Shown here: piece by piece, positions 1 to 5,431 of the stretch
How positions within the stretch are numbered: position 1 is the first letter of the stretch
Layout of the letters: the number at the start of each line of letters is the position of its first letter
Source: Treponema sp.
GTDB taxonomy: Bacteria > Spirochaetota > Spirochaetia > Treponematales > Treponemataceae
DNA: 5,568 nt
Assembly: GCA_004554075.1 (NCBI GenBank)
Contig: SFOB01000130.1
Location: forward strand, 1-5,568
Reading direction: 5' to 3'
Made by a program: the position numbers and the translations under genes
Notes under the pieces: generated by a model
Databases searched by the model: none
What the model saw: the letters and a program-made list of their open reading frames with translations, nothing else
Told to the model about the DNA's origin: nothing

Positions 1-475
1 CTACCATTACCATTGCATCATATTTGTTGGCAAGTTCGTAAATTTTGTCGAGAGGACATACGTTGCCGTCCATAGAGAAGACTCCGTCGGTGACTATGAT
101 GCGGAAACGGCATTTCTGTGCGGCTTTCAACTGTTCTTCAAGGTCGGTCATGTCAGCATTGGAGTATCTGAAGCGTTGTGCCTTACATAGTCTTACACCG
201 TCGATAATGGAGGCATGGTTGAGCGCATCAGAAATGATGGCGTCTTCTGGGCCAAGAAGAGGCTCGAACACTCCGCCGTTTGCATCGAAGCATGCTGCAT
301 AAAGGATGGTGTCCTCTGTACCGAAAAAGTCGGCAATGGCTTTTTCAAGTTCTTTGTGGTAATATCCATTATTTGTAAGCCACTTTCTATCCCAAATATC
401 TTCAAGCATTTTTTCAAATTCTTTTAAATCTGGCAAAAGCGGAGATGTTACTGTAATTAATTTTTCTTCACTCAT
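1..475 (-). CDS. Chimeric PLP-enzyme gene: DegT-type sugar aminotransferase start fused in frame to Kbl interior (3' end outside window)
   Basis: 158 codons are visible on the minus strand from ATG at 475-473, before the gene leaves the window. Residues 1 to about 40 contain VTSPLLPDL and WLTNNG, typical of the N-terminus of DegT/DnrJ/EryC1/StrS aminotransferases, which make amino sugars for surface polysaccharides. From about HKELEKA onward the protein instead matches glycine C-acetyltransferase/2-amino-3-ketobutyrate CoA ligase (Kbl): TILYAACFDANGG, NHASIIDGVRLCKA, IIVTDGVFSMDGN. The His of NHASII is the PLP-stacking residue in Kbl; the catalytic Lys would lie beyond the window. The usual first roughly 85 residues of Kbl, including its NNYLGL and SSVRFICG motifs, are absent. 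The start overlaps the flippase stop as ATGA, with AAAGGA upstream, so translational coupling is likely. By hand count GC is about 29% before and 48% after the junction. A functional hybrid seems unlikely; recombination or misassembly are the main explanations. Confidence 0.85.
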   Translation of the reverse strand, partial: MSEEKLITVTSPLLPDLKEFEKMLEDIWDRKWLTNNGYYHKELEKAIADFFGTEDTILYAACFDANGGVFEPLLGPEDAIISDALNHASIIDGVRLCKAQRFRYSNADMTDLEEQLKAAQKCRFRIIVTDGVFSMDGNVCPLDKIYELANKYDAMVMV

Positions 476-1932
476 CGTTTAATAAATCCTTTTAATGTAT
501 TTACAAAATAATTATATACTTCTAACTTAAACAACTTAGCTAAAACTACATAAACAATTATCCCAACAATAATTTGAATAATCAATAATAACAAAGGTGG
601 AATTGAAATAAAATTCATTATCCAAACAATACATGCCATTAGAATAGAAAGTACAAAAGAAGGTATTAAATCTTTCCATTGTTCAAAATAGGAATAGTCC
701 ATAAGTTTTTTATTTGGATAAGCATTTATAAATGTTGAAATAAAGCCACTAACAACTTGACCAATTGCCATTGCATAAATTCCAAGTGGCAAAGTAATAA
801 GAATATTCAATACTGTTACACATTTTTTTATTATTTCTAATTTTAAGAAAATATCACTTCTACCTAATGCATTTATTCCTGTTAGATTTGCTGTATGAAT
901 TGGATACAAAGCATAACTGATACAAGCTAATTGTAAAAAAGGAACGCAAGGAAGCCATTTATTTGTAAGCAAAACTTTTACCAAAGGTTCAGCAACCGCA
1001 ACTAAGCCAAACATACATGGCATTAAAACAAAAGCACTTGTACTTATAGAACGTCTTGTAATTCTTTTTACTTCAGAAGGATTATCATTATTTGCGGAAA
1101 GAGTTGGTAACATTACACTTTGAATTGAACCATCTAAATTAGATGCAATAACTTGAGGGAATTGTTGCCCCCGATTAAAATATCCTAAAGTTTGGCTATT
1201 ATAAATTCTTCCAACAATTAAGTTATATATATTTCTAAAAACAGTATCTAATAAACCTGAACAAAGAAGTTTCCAACCAAAACTAAAAAGACTTTTTACT
1301 CGTGTAAAAGAAAATAATAATTTGGGTCTCCACTTTACTGTAAACCACAAAATAATACAGATTAAAACATCTCTTATAAGTTGTTGTGCTACTAGAGCCC
1401 AGACACCATACCCCATATAAGCAAGAATTACACCAACAATTCCAGAACCAACAACAGCTCCCATGCTACTATAAAAGAATCTTTTAAACTGCATTGTTTT
1501 TGAAACATAGGCATTTTGAACACTATTTACAGCACCAAAAAACAAAGTAAAAGAAATCACTCTTATCACTGGTGTTAATATTTCTTGATTGTAAAATTTT
1601 GCTATAAAGGGAGCAGCAAAAAATAAAACTACATAACAAATAAGAGCCACAAATAGACTTAAATAGAATATAGAAGAAAAGTCTGTATCATCAGATTCTT
1701 TTTTTTGAATGAGTGCTGTATTAAAACCACTTTGAATAAAAACCGTAGCAATCTGTATAAAAACAAGAATTAAGGCAATTACACCGTAATCTTCTGGTGA
1801 AACAAGACGTGCAAGTATAATAGATAAAACAAACTGCACACCTTGAACTCCACCACGTTCTAAGAACTTCCAAATTAGTGATGAGATTACTGTATTTTTC
1901 GCTATTCGTTTAGTAGTATTTTTCTCTTCCAT
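472..1932 (-). CDS. Wzx-type polysaccharide flippase (WzxC/TuaB-like, MOP/PST family)
   Basis: This 486-residue integral membrane protein is predicted to flip undecaprenyl-diphosphate-linked oligosaccharide units across the inner membrane for O-antigen or capsule assembly. The N-terminal segment LSIILARLVSPEDYGVIAL, followed by SGFNTALIQKKESDDTDFS, is typical of the WzxC/TuaB branch of polysaccharide exporters. About a dozen hydrophobic segments run through the protein, the last ones at roughly 415-470, and the length is normal for the family. ATG at 1932-1930 is the only sensible start. No clear Shine-Dalgarno site precedes it; the nearest purine-rich stretch is over 20 bases away. The gene is AT-rich and lies about 130 nt downstream of an intrinsic terminator, so expression should depend on readthrough, probably aided by the NusG paralog encoded upstream. 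The sugar specificity cannot be read from sequence. Confidence 0.93.
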   Translation of the reverse strand: MEEKNTTKRIAKNTVISSLIWKFLERGGVQGVQFVLSIILARLVSPEDYGVIALILVFIQIATVFIQSGFNTALIQKKESDDTDFSSIFYLSLFVALICYVVLFFAAPFIAKFYNQEILTPVIRVISFTLFFGAVNSVQNAYVSKTMQFKRFFYSSMGAVVGSGIVGVILAYMGYGVWALVAQQLIRDVLICIILWFTVKWRPKLLFSFTRVKSLFSFGWKLLCSGLLDTVFRNIYNLIVGRIYNSQTLGYFNRGQQFPQVIASNLDGSIQSVMLPTLSANNDNPSEVKRITRRSISTSAFVLMPCMFGLVAVAEPLVKVLLTNKWLPCVPFLQLACISYALYPIHTANLTGINALGRSDIFLKLEIIKKCVTVLNILITLPLGIYAMAIGQVVSGFISTFINAYPNKKLMDYSYFEQWKDLIPSFVLSILMACIVWIMNFISIPPLLLLIIQIIVGIIVYVVLAKLFKLEVYNYFVNTLKGFIKR

Positions 1933-2059
1933 AGTTCTATACGTTTTTTATACTCTTTCAGTCTACTACTTTTCTCAAATTACATCAACAAAACAAAAAA
2001 TTATTTTCCATGCCCCACGACAAATCACTACATCAAGAATACACATATTATTTTAGGGC

Positions 2060-2098
2060 AAAAAAATCCCCGCTAGACTTTTCTCTAACAGGGATTTT
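2060..2098 (-). terminator. Intrinsic terminator in the leader of the polysaccharide genes
   Basis: On the minus strand the arms at 2098-2084 and 2077-2063 form a 15-bp stem around AATCCCTGTTAGA, with two G-U pairs and a six-base loop GAAAAG. A run of T follows directly (2066-2060). The wobble pairs and the long T run favour minus-strand RNA; on the plus strand only four T follow. It lies between the leader promoter and the flippase, where a processive antiterminator would be needed. Confidence 0.8.
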
Positions 2099-2106
2099 CA
2101 TATCAT

Positions 2107-2455
2107 CTAATCATTATCTTTTAATACATCCATTATCTTAACAATCTGTTTTTTTTCACACAGAAAAAGGAGCAGATTTAAGGTGCAAACAGCCGATAAA
2201 CTAAAAAAGGCGGTAGGCACATGGCAAAAATTGCGACAGTCGTTCAGTAAGGATTTCAAGGCAAAAGTTACATCTGTTTCCAGAGTATAAAAAGCAATAA
2301 ATAACGCTCCGGTAAAAATTGAATAATAATTTGCCCAAGTGTTGTAATTCTGATAGTGAAAATTGCGTCCTTCTATCGCCTTTTCATAATATTTAAAAAG
2401 AATATTAACTTCTTTAGTTTGTATTTCTCCAAAAATTTAAAGACACCTTCTCCAT
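2107..2455 (-). pseudogene. Remnant of a small two-helix membrane protein gene, start lost or frameshifted
   Basis: A minus-strand frame stays open from 2436 to a TAG at 2109-2107, about 109 codons, but has no ATG, GTG or TTG near its beginning. It encodes YYEKAIEGRNFHYQNYNTW, then a hydrophobic segment YYSIFTGALFIAFYTL, a polar linker, and a second one FFSLSAVCTLNLLLFL, ending in a charged tail. An ATG at 2455-2453 in the neighbouring frame (MEKVSLNF) would join this frame if one T were removed from the TTTTT run near 2432-2436, suggesting a single-base frameshift. That ATG has no Shine-Dalgarno site and abuts a hairpin. The RNFHY plus GALF(I/V)A pattern vaguely recalls RipA-type bacterial membrane proteins, but I do not claim that family. 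The remnant sits inside the leader of the polysaccharide unit. Confidence 0.6.
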
Positions 2456-2456
2456 T

Positions 2457-2485
2457 GGCAAGCGGTCGTTATTTCAGACCTTGCC
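2457..2485 (-). promoter_or_regulatory. 29-nt GC-rich leader hairpin, candidate antiterminator recognition element
   Basis: On the minus strand GGCAAG and GTC pair with GAC and CTTGCC, giving nine base pairs with a two-base bulge (CG) on the 3' side and a nine-base loop TGAAATAAC. It begins roughly 75 nt after the expected transcription start and has no T tract, so it is not a terminator. LoaP-type NusG paralogs are known to need a short RNA hairpin in the target leader; the position and size fit that role, but the link is inferred. Confidence 0.45.
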
Positions 2486-2565
2486 CTGCAATGAAACTGT
2501 TCCCCACTTGACTTACGTGCTTCAACCAAACTCCGCGTCAAATAATGGTTGCCTTTAACTTTACT

Positions 2566-2582
2566 ATAATACAATGTATTAT
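2566..2582. promoter_or_regulatory. Perfect 17-nt palindrome over the -10 element, candidate operator
   Basis: ATAATACAATGTATTAT is a perfect palindrome with an eight-base half-site and one central base. It covers the whole -10 box and the adjacent part of the spacer of the leader promoter. A dimeric regulator bound here would block polymerase. The cognate protein is unknown. Confidence 0.5.
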
Positions 2583-2595
2583 TTTAGGTTGTCAA
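2566..2595 (-). promoter_or_regulatory. Sigma-70-type promoter for the polysaccharide leader
   Basis: Minus strand: -35 TTGACA (2595-2590), 18-base spacer, -10 TATTAT (2571-2566). Transcription should start near 2559, leaving a leader of about 630 nt before the flippase ATG. It lies only 25 bases past the stop of the NusG-paralog gene, so the polysaccharide unit can be transcribed separately from it. Confidence 0.65.
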
Positions 2596-2620
2596 TATTC
2601 AAATTATGAACAATCGAAAT

Positions 2621-3133
2621 TTACTTTTTCTGAATTTCCTGATACGACAGGCTTAAAATCCGTTTTCCGTCCATAAGCATAACTTCAAAATTTATGCGCT
2701 TATTAGACCTGTTCACATCCGTAATACGGCCTTCCATTCCCTTAAACAATCCGTCTACAATTACAATCCTGTCGTTTACATCAAACTGAACATTTACAAC
2801 AGGAATAACGCTTCCATATTTTAAAAATGAAGTCACAAGCTCTGTATCTTTTGCAGATAAAGGTTTTATTCCATTGTCATTAGGAAGGAAATCTATAAAT
2901 CCTTCTTCATCTTTTATATCCTGGATTCTTGAAATATTATCCGTTTCCCAGAAAACATAACCTGGAAACAACGGATCAATATATTCTTTGCCGCTTTTTA
3001 ACCTCATCTGCTTTCCAACACAATAAAGCCTGCCATTCTCCTCCTCTGGAAAAGAATCAAAAACAGCTTGTACTTTTTCTATAAATTTATTTTCAAAACC
3101 GGTTCTAACCCAAATGCAGTAAAAATTGCTCAT
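2621..3133 (-). CDS. NusG-family processive antiterminator, LoaP-like
   Basis: This 170-residue protein has the NusG layout: an N-terminal NGN domain (about 3-108) beginning FYCIWVRTGFENKF and containing the conserved core turn DPLFPGYVFWET (about 53-64), then a C-terminal KOW domain (about 118-170) with VNDRIVIVDGLFKGMEGRI. General NusG would sit beside secE and ribosomal genes; here it heads a polysaccharide locus, so it is a specialised paralog of the LoaP/UpxY/RfaH kind. LoaP-like is preferred because that group occurs in spirochaetes and lies beside polysaccharide or secondary-metabolite genes; the subgroup is an inference. NGN domains bind RNA polymerase and suppress termination. Its likely target is the leader and terminator just downstream. 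ATG at 3133-3131 is preceded by a weak GAAGAG ribosome site; the stop is TAA at 2623-2621. Confidence 0.88.
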   Translation of the reverse strand: MSNFYCIWVRTGFENKFIEKVQAVFDSFPEEENGRLYCVGKQMRLKSGKEYIDPLFPGYVFWETDNISRIQDIKDEEGFIDFLPNDNGIKPLSAKDTELVTSFLKYGSVIPVVNVQFDVNDRIVIVDGLFKGMEGRITDVNRSNKRINFEVMLMDGKRILSLSYQEIQKK

Positions 3134-3166
3134 TATCCAACTCTTCGCTTTTTCAATCCAATAAGA

Positions 3167-3195
3167 ATAATAGCATATTTTTTTGATTAAGTCAG
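3167..3195 (-). promoter_or_regulatory. Extended -10 promoter for the NusG-paralog gene
   Basis: Minus strand: a weak -35 CTGACT (3195-3190, four of six consensus bases), 17-base spacer, then TGC and TATTAT (3172-3167), an extended -10. Transcription would start near 3159, about 26 nt before the ATG. The -35 lies within the 3' end of the decayed NYN gene. Confidence 0.5.
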
Positions 3196-3423
3196 TAAAG
3201 CGTTCAAGTTTTGAATAAAATCACCATCGCCTGTCAGTAAAATCTTTTATATCGCTCAATACTTTCTTTATCGTCCAAAAACATTTTCAGGAGCGTACAT
3301 CCGTAAAATACTGAGCGTCCAAAAAGATTATGCGGAACGCCACAGAACATTTTCTTGTACAGCGCTCAATATTTTGCAAAGCGGTGCAGAATACTCTTCA
3401 AAAGCAAAAATATTTTTATTTTC
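3187..3423 (-). pseudogene. Decayed NYN/LabA-like (PIN-fold) nuclease-domain gene
   Basis: No single frame is intact, but the minus strand carries pieces in all three. The end reads LLTGDGDFIQNLNALLT and stop at 3189-3187; LLTGDGDF is the acidic motif of NYN-domain proteins, which are metal-dependent RNases related to PIN domains. Upstream, other frames give AQYFTDVRS (Tyr at about 3310-3308), PENVF, and LDDKESIERYKRF, resembling the YFT and DKxxxQRxYL blocks of the same family. The segment normally lying between KRF and the GDGD motif is missing, implying an internal deletion as well as small indels. The earliest part (about 3423-3331) reads NIFAFEEYSAPLCKILSAV and is not recognised. Hosts often carry such genes on accessory islands. 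Confidence 0.55.
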
Positions 3424-3445
3424 TTATACTTTTATATAATATTTC

Positions 3446-3474
3446 TTGACATATAATATAATGTAACTTATACT
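3446..3474 (+). promoter_or_regulatory. Strong sigma-70-type promoter for the repressor-ImmA operon
   Basis: TTGACA (3446-3451), a 17-base AT-rich spacer, and TATACT (3469-3474). Transcription should start near 3481, giving an 84-nt leader before the repressor ATG. The leader contains a small hairpin (GAAACC 3517-3522 with GGTTTC 3529-3534, loop ACAAAA) of unknown relevance. Confidence 0.75.
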
Positions 3475-3486
3475 TATGATCGTAAG
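3473..3486. promoter_or_regulatory. Near-palindrome over the start site, candidate repressor operator
   Basis: CTTATGATCGTAAG pairs in six of its seven half-site positions and straddles the end of the -10 box and the predicted start site. It fits negative autoregulation by the XRE protein encoded just downstream; that pairing is inference. Confidence 0.4.
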
Positions 3487-3564
3487 GCGATTAACTGCTC
3501 CCGTCTTACACGAAAGGAAACCACAAAAGGTTTCAATTTTAGCCTAATATAGGAGAAGGCTGTT

Positions 3565-3903
3565 ATGACAGAGGTAAAAGAAAATCTTTTTGCAGGGAGG
3601 GTAAAGAAACTTATGAAAGAAAACCGCTATTCACAGAAAGAACTCTGCGAAATTTGCGGTATTACAGAAGCAGCATTCAGCCGCTACATGACACAGGGTA
3701 GTTTGCCGCGAACAAAGGTGCTTGCAAATCTTGCGAACGCACTTCACACAACAAGTGACTATTTGATGGGACTTGAAAACCATTATGGTTACGATCAGCT
3801 TGAGATTCTTTTGGCTTCAAGTAAGGACAACCTTAGTCTGAACCAGAAAAAAAAGCTGGTGGACATTCTTATGGACGAGTACAAGACGGCTCAGAGTCTG
3901 TAG
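3565..3903 (+). CDS. XRE-family (HTH_3) transcriptional repressor, ImmR-like
   Basis: This 112-residue protein carries a helix-turn-helix at about 9-69: FAGRVKKLMKENRYSQKELC, then the recognition helix region ITEAAFSRYMTQGSLPRT, and the closing LANALHTTSDYLMGL typical of HTH_3/XRE domains. The C-terminal 40 residues are charged and helical, probably for dimerisation or as the site cleaved by a protease. ATG at 3565 has AGGAGAAGG (3551-3559) at good spacing. The gene is first in an operon with an ImmA/IrrE peptidase 36 bases downstream, the same order as immR-immA of ICEBs1. There the repressor silences excision and transfer genes until ImmA cuts it. Here no transfer genes are visible, so the target may be only its own promoter or genes elsewhere. 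Confidence 0.9.
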   Translation: MTEVKENLFAGRVKKLMKENRYSQKELCEICGITEAAFSRYMTQGSLPRTKVLANLANALHTTSDYLMGLENHYGYDQLEILLASSKDNLSLNQKKKLVDILMDEYKTAQSL

Positions 3904-3916
3904 GGATTATAAAGGG

Positions 3917-3937
3917 CATGTATACATGGAGGTATAC
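3917..3937 (+). promoter_or_regulatory. Palindrome and hairpin around the ImmA-gene ribosome site
   Basis: CATGTATACATG (3917-3928) is a perfect 12-base palindrome. It overlaps two copies of GTATAC (3920-3925 and 3932-3937) that can pair as a six-bp stem with the loop ATGGAG. The Shine-Dalgarno GGAGG (3928-3932) falls mostly in that loop. This could tune translation of the peptidase or serve as a second operator. Confidence 0.4.
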
Positions 3938-3939
3938 TT

Positions 3940-4494
3940 TTGAAAGACAACAGTGAGACAACAGAAGAAGAATCGTATGTACTTCCCAGCTGGAGAGTGA
4001 ACCAGATTATTTTGATTGCCGTTCGCTTTTTGACTGATGAAGGTTACTACGAAGATGGGTTTGATTATCAGAAGGCAATTCAGAACAAAGGCATCCTGCT
4101 AAAAGCTTATTCTGCCTTTAAGTCTGAAAACCTTCTGGAACTGCAAAAGATTTCGTTGAGTCTGTGGAAAGAGGGGTTGTGCCTGGTTGCCACAGACAGC
4201 GAAACGCAGCAAGTTTGCCGCATGATTGCCTACAATGACAGTAAGACTGCGGCAGAGATTATGCAGATAATATTCCATGAATATGGTCACATACTTTTTG
4301 GACACACGGAACAATGCCCGAACGCAGAGGCAGAAGCAATTCTATTTTCTGCAATAGCAACGTTCCTTATGATAGCGGAACAGCAGTTTCACATAGGTCA
4401 GCTGGTTGCAAAAGATGGCGGCAAAGAACGCTTCTTTGAAGGAATCAAGGCAGGTCTTATGGAAAAATTTGGTACACAGGAGGTGATGTCATGA
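3940..4494 (+). CDS. ImmA/IrrE-family zinc metallopeptidase
   Basis: This 184-residue protein has the gluzincin-like motif HEYGH at 113-117, inside IIFHEYGHILFGH. The two His bind zinc and the Glu is catalytic. A following NAEAEAILFSA block (128-138) supplies the third acidic ligand, probably Glu130 or Glu132. This is the ImmA/IrrE (DUF955) arrangement, in which the peptidase cleaves its partner XRE repressor to release gene expression. The first 100 residues lack recognisable motifs. The start is TTG at 3940: GGAGG ends seven bases before it, and no ATG in this frame lies upstream. An out-of-frame ATG at 3926 gives a five-codon frame ending at 3943, overlapping the TTG. The partner repressor lies directly upstream in the same operon. 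The stop overlaps a further ATG, suggesting a once-longer operon. Confidence 0.9.
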   Translation: MKDNSETTEEESYVLPSWRVNQIILIAVRFLTDEGYYEDGFDYQKAIQNKGILLKAYSAFKSENLLELQKISLSLWKEGLCLVATDSETQQVCRMIAYNDSKTAAEIMQIIFHEYGHILFGHTEQCPNAEAEAILFSAIATFLMIAEQQFHIGQLVAKDGGKERFFEGIKAGLMEKFGTQEVMS

Positions 4495-4505
4495 TATGCG
4501 CATAA
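4491..4505 (+). pseudogene. Truncated start of a third operon gene
   Basis: AGGAGGTGA (4478-4486), a near-perfect match to the 16S anti-Shine-Dalgarno, precedes an ATG at 4491 that overlaps the peptidase stop as ATGA. The frame encodes only Met-Ile-Cys-Ala before TAA at 4503-4505. The good start with no gene behind it suggests that a downstream coding sequence was cut away near here. It could instead be a chance overlap, since the ribosome site also codes for the end of the peptidase. Confidence 0.4.
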
Positions 4506-4553
4506 AAAAAGCCTGTTTTAATAAGTGCGCCAACACAAATTAAACAAGGCTTT
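4504..4553 (-). terminator. Intrinsic terminator of the candidate small RNA
   Basis: Minus strand: the arms at 4553-4539 and 4522-4508 (AAAGCCTTGTTTAAT with ATTAAAACAGGCTTT) pair at 13 of 15 positions, with a 16-base loop. Seven T follow (4510-4504). On the plus strand only TTTCC follows, so any termination of the ImmA operon by the same stem would be weak. Confidence 0.7.
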
Positions 4554-4594
4554 CCGGTCGGGAGCCAGTACTGATCCCCAATTCTTAAACTGTT
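4504..4594 (-). ncRNA. Candidate small RNA (about 90 nt), intergenic, unknown family
   Basis: A perfect consensus promoter and an intrinsic terminator on the same strand define a transcript of about 90 nt, starting near 4594. It contains no ATG ahead of the terminator hairpin. A 13-codon frame from TTG at about 4582 lacks a ribosome site, so a non-coding role is preferred. The 5' half contains GGGGATCAGTACTGG and CTCCCGACCGG, which can pair as GGGA with TCCC. The 3' half is the terminator hairpin. It converges on the repressor-ImmA operon and diverges from the HU-like gene. The 3' end comes within ten bases of the peptidase stop, so readthrough of either transcript would make antisense pairs. 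I do not recognise a known RNA family. Confidence 0.5.
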
Positions 4595-4601
4595 AGAATT
4601 A

Positions 4602-4630
4602 ATTATATCATTGCCGGCTCTCCTTGTCAA
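4602..4630 (-). promoter_or_regulatory. Perfect consensus sigma-70 promoter driving the small RNA
   Basis: Minus strand: TTGACA (4630-4625), exactly 17 bases, TATAAT (4607-4602), both hexamers matching consensus in full. No protein gene follows on this strand before the terminator at about 4504. Confidence 0.75.
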
Positions 4631-4704
4631 AGAAAATCGTTCGGCGGCGATTATTCCGCTGCTCCCCAGGATGGGTGTAATCATTTTCAAGGAGGGCATT
4701 GCGT

Positions 4705-5418
4705 ATGCTCAACATCAAAACAATCAAAAATGTCCTTGTAACGGACGAATCAAAAGACGGCTTCTGCTTCAGAAGTTCGTGCTCACAGTCTCTCAGCCAG
4801 AAAAAGCTCGCAAGCGAAATGGCTGACTGGAACTCTTCTTTCACAGAGGCAGACTATCTGGGTATGCTTTCCGTAATGGAAAACATTGTCGTAAAATACC
4901 TTGCCAAAGGTTACAGCGTTGAACTTCCTTTCGGAACTCTCAGAGCAAATGCCACGGGAACCTGTTCAAACATTCAGGACGGCTTTACGCTGGGAAGTGG
5001 AAACCACACACTTGGATTTCTGTTCAACGCAAACGAGGCGACCACCGCAAATGTAAAGGCAAAGCTCGAATACAAGCAGCTTCCGCCAGACATCACCGGT
5101 GAAGCAAAGCTCTACCGTGTAACCGCATTGAACGACGACGCAAGCGAAAGCACGAACCTTTCCGTAAGCAAAGGCAAGACGCTCCGCCTGCACGGTCGTA
5201 ACCTCACCTTCGACATCACAGACGAAAACCAGGGCGTATTTCTGGAAAACGAAAGCGGACTCACCCGCCTTTCAGTCTACAACCGCCGTGGCACGAATGT
5301 AGTCGATTCGCCAGTTCCGAGCGAACTTGCAGCAGGAAGCTACAACGTGAGCATCGTCACCAAGCCGGGCAACACCTACTTTACCGCAAACATTGATTCT
5401 GTTGTAACGGTAGCGTAA
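4705..5418 (+). CDS. HU-like DNA-binding domain protein with C-terminal DUF4469 (Ig-like) domain
   Basis: This 237-residue protein has two parts. Residues 1 to about 122 resemble the HU/IHF-like DNA-binding domain of Bacteroides BVU_2165-type proteins, with a helical section (SQKKLASEMADW, YLGMLSVMENIVVKYLAKGY) followed by the beta-arm segment VELPFGTLRANATG. Residues about 128-237 match DUF4469, an Ig-like fold: GKTLRLHGRNL at 157-167 and PVPSELAAGSYNVSIVTK at 203-220. The molecular role is unknown; DNA binding is inferred from fold. ATG at 4705 is chosen because GGAGGG (4691-4696) ends eight bases before it; a TTG at 4699 would be only two bases away. No convincing promoter is seen upstream. 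It is GC-richer than the polysaccharide genes. There is no signal peptide, so it is expected to be cytoplasmic. Confidence 0.85.
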   Translation: MLNIKTIKNVLVTDESKDGFCFRSSCSQSLSQKKLASEMADWNSSFTEADYLGMLSVMENIVVKYLAKGYSVELPFGTLRANATGTCSNIQDGFTLGSGNHTLGFLFNANEATTANVKAKLEYKQLPPDITGEAKLYRVTALNDDASESTNLSVSKGKTLRLHGRNLTFDITDENQGVFLENESGLTRLSVYNRRGTNVVDSPVPSELAAGSYNVSIVTKPGNTYFTANIDSVVTVA

Positions 5419-5431
5419 ATTTTTAATTTCA

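Noticed and set aside
45..427. Plus- and minus-strand ORFs of 70-85 residues at the left end
   Set aside because: They are shadows of the chimeric aminotransferase/Kbl gene, whose frame shows clear family motifs.
1975..2046. 22-codon minus-strand ORF (ATG at 2046-2044) between the terminator and the flippase
   Set aside because: It has no ribosome site, no recognisable sequence, and a length expected by chance.
2209..2220. GGCGGTAGGCAC resembles the ops element bound by RfaH
   Set aside because: It lies on the plus strand while the polysaccharide transcript is minus, only the first eight bases match, and it falls inside the decayed membrane-protein frame.
4457..4699. 80-residue minus-strand ORF opposite the ImmA tail and the intergenic region
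   Set aside because: It runs through the small-RNA promoter and terminator, has no ribosome site, and looks like a chance frame.
4608..4844. ORFs on both strands around the start of the HU-like gene
   Set aside because: Out-of-frame shadows; the frame from ATG 4705 carries the conserved domains and the ribosome site.
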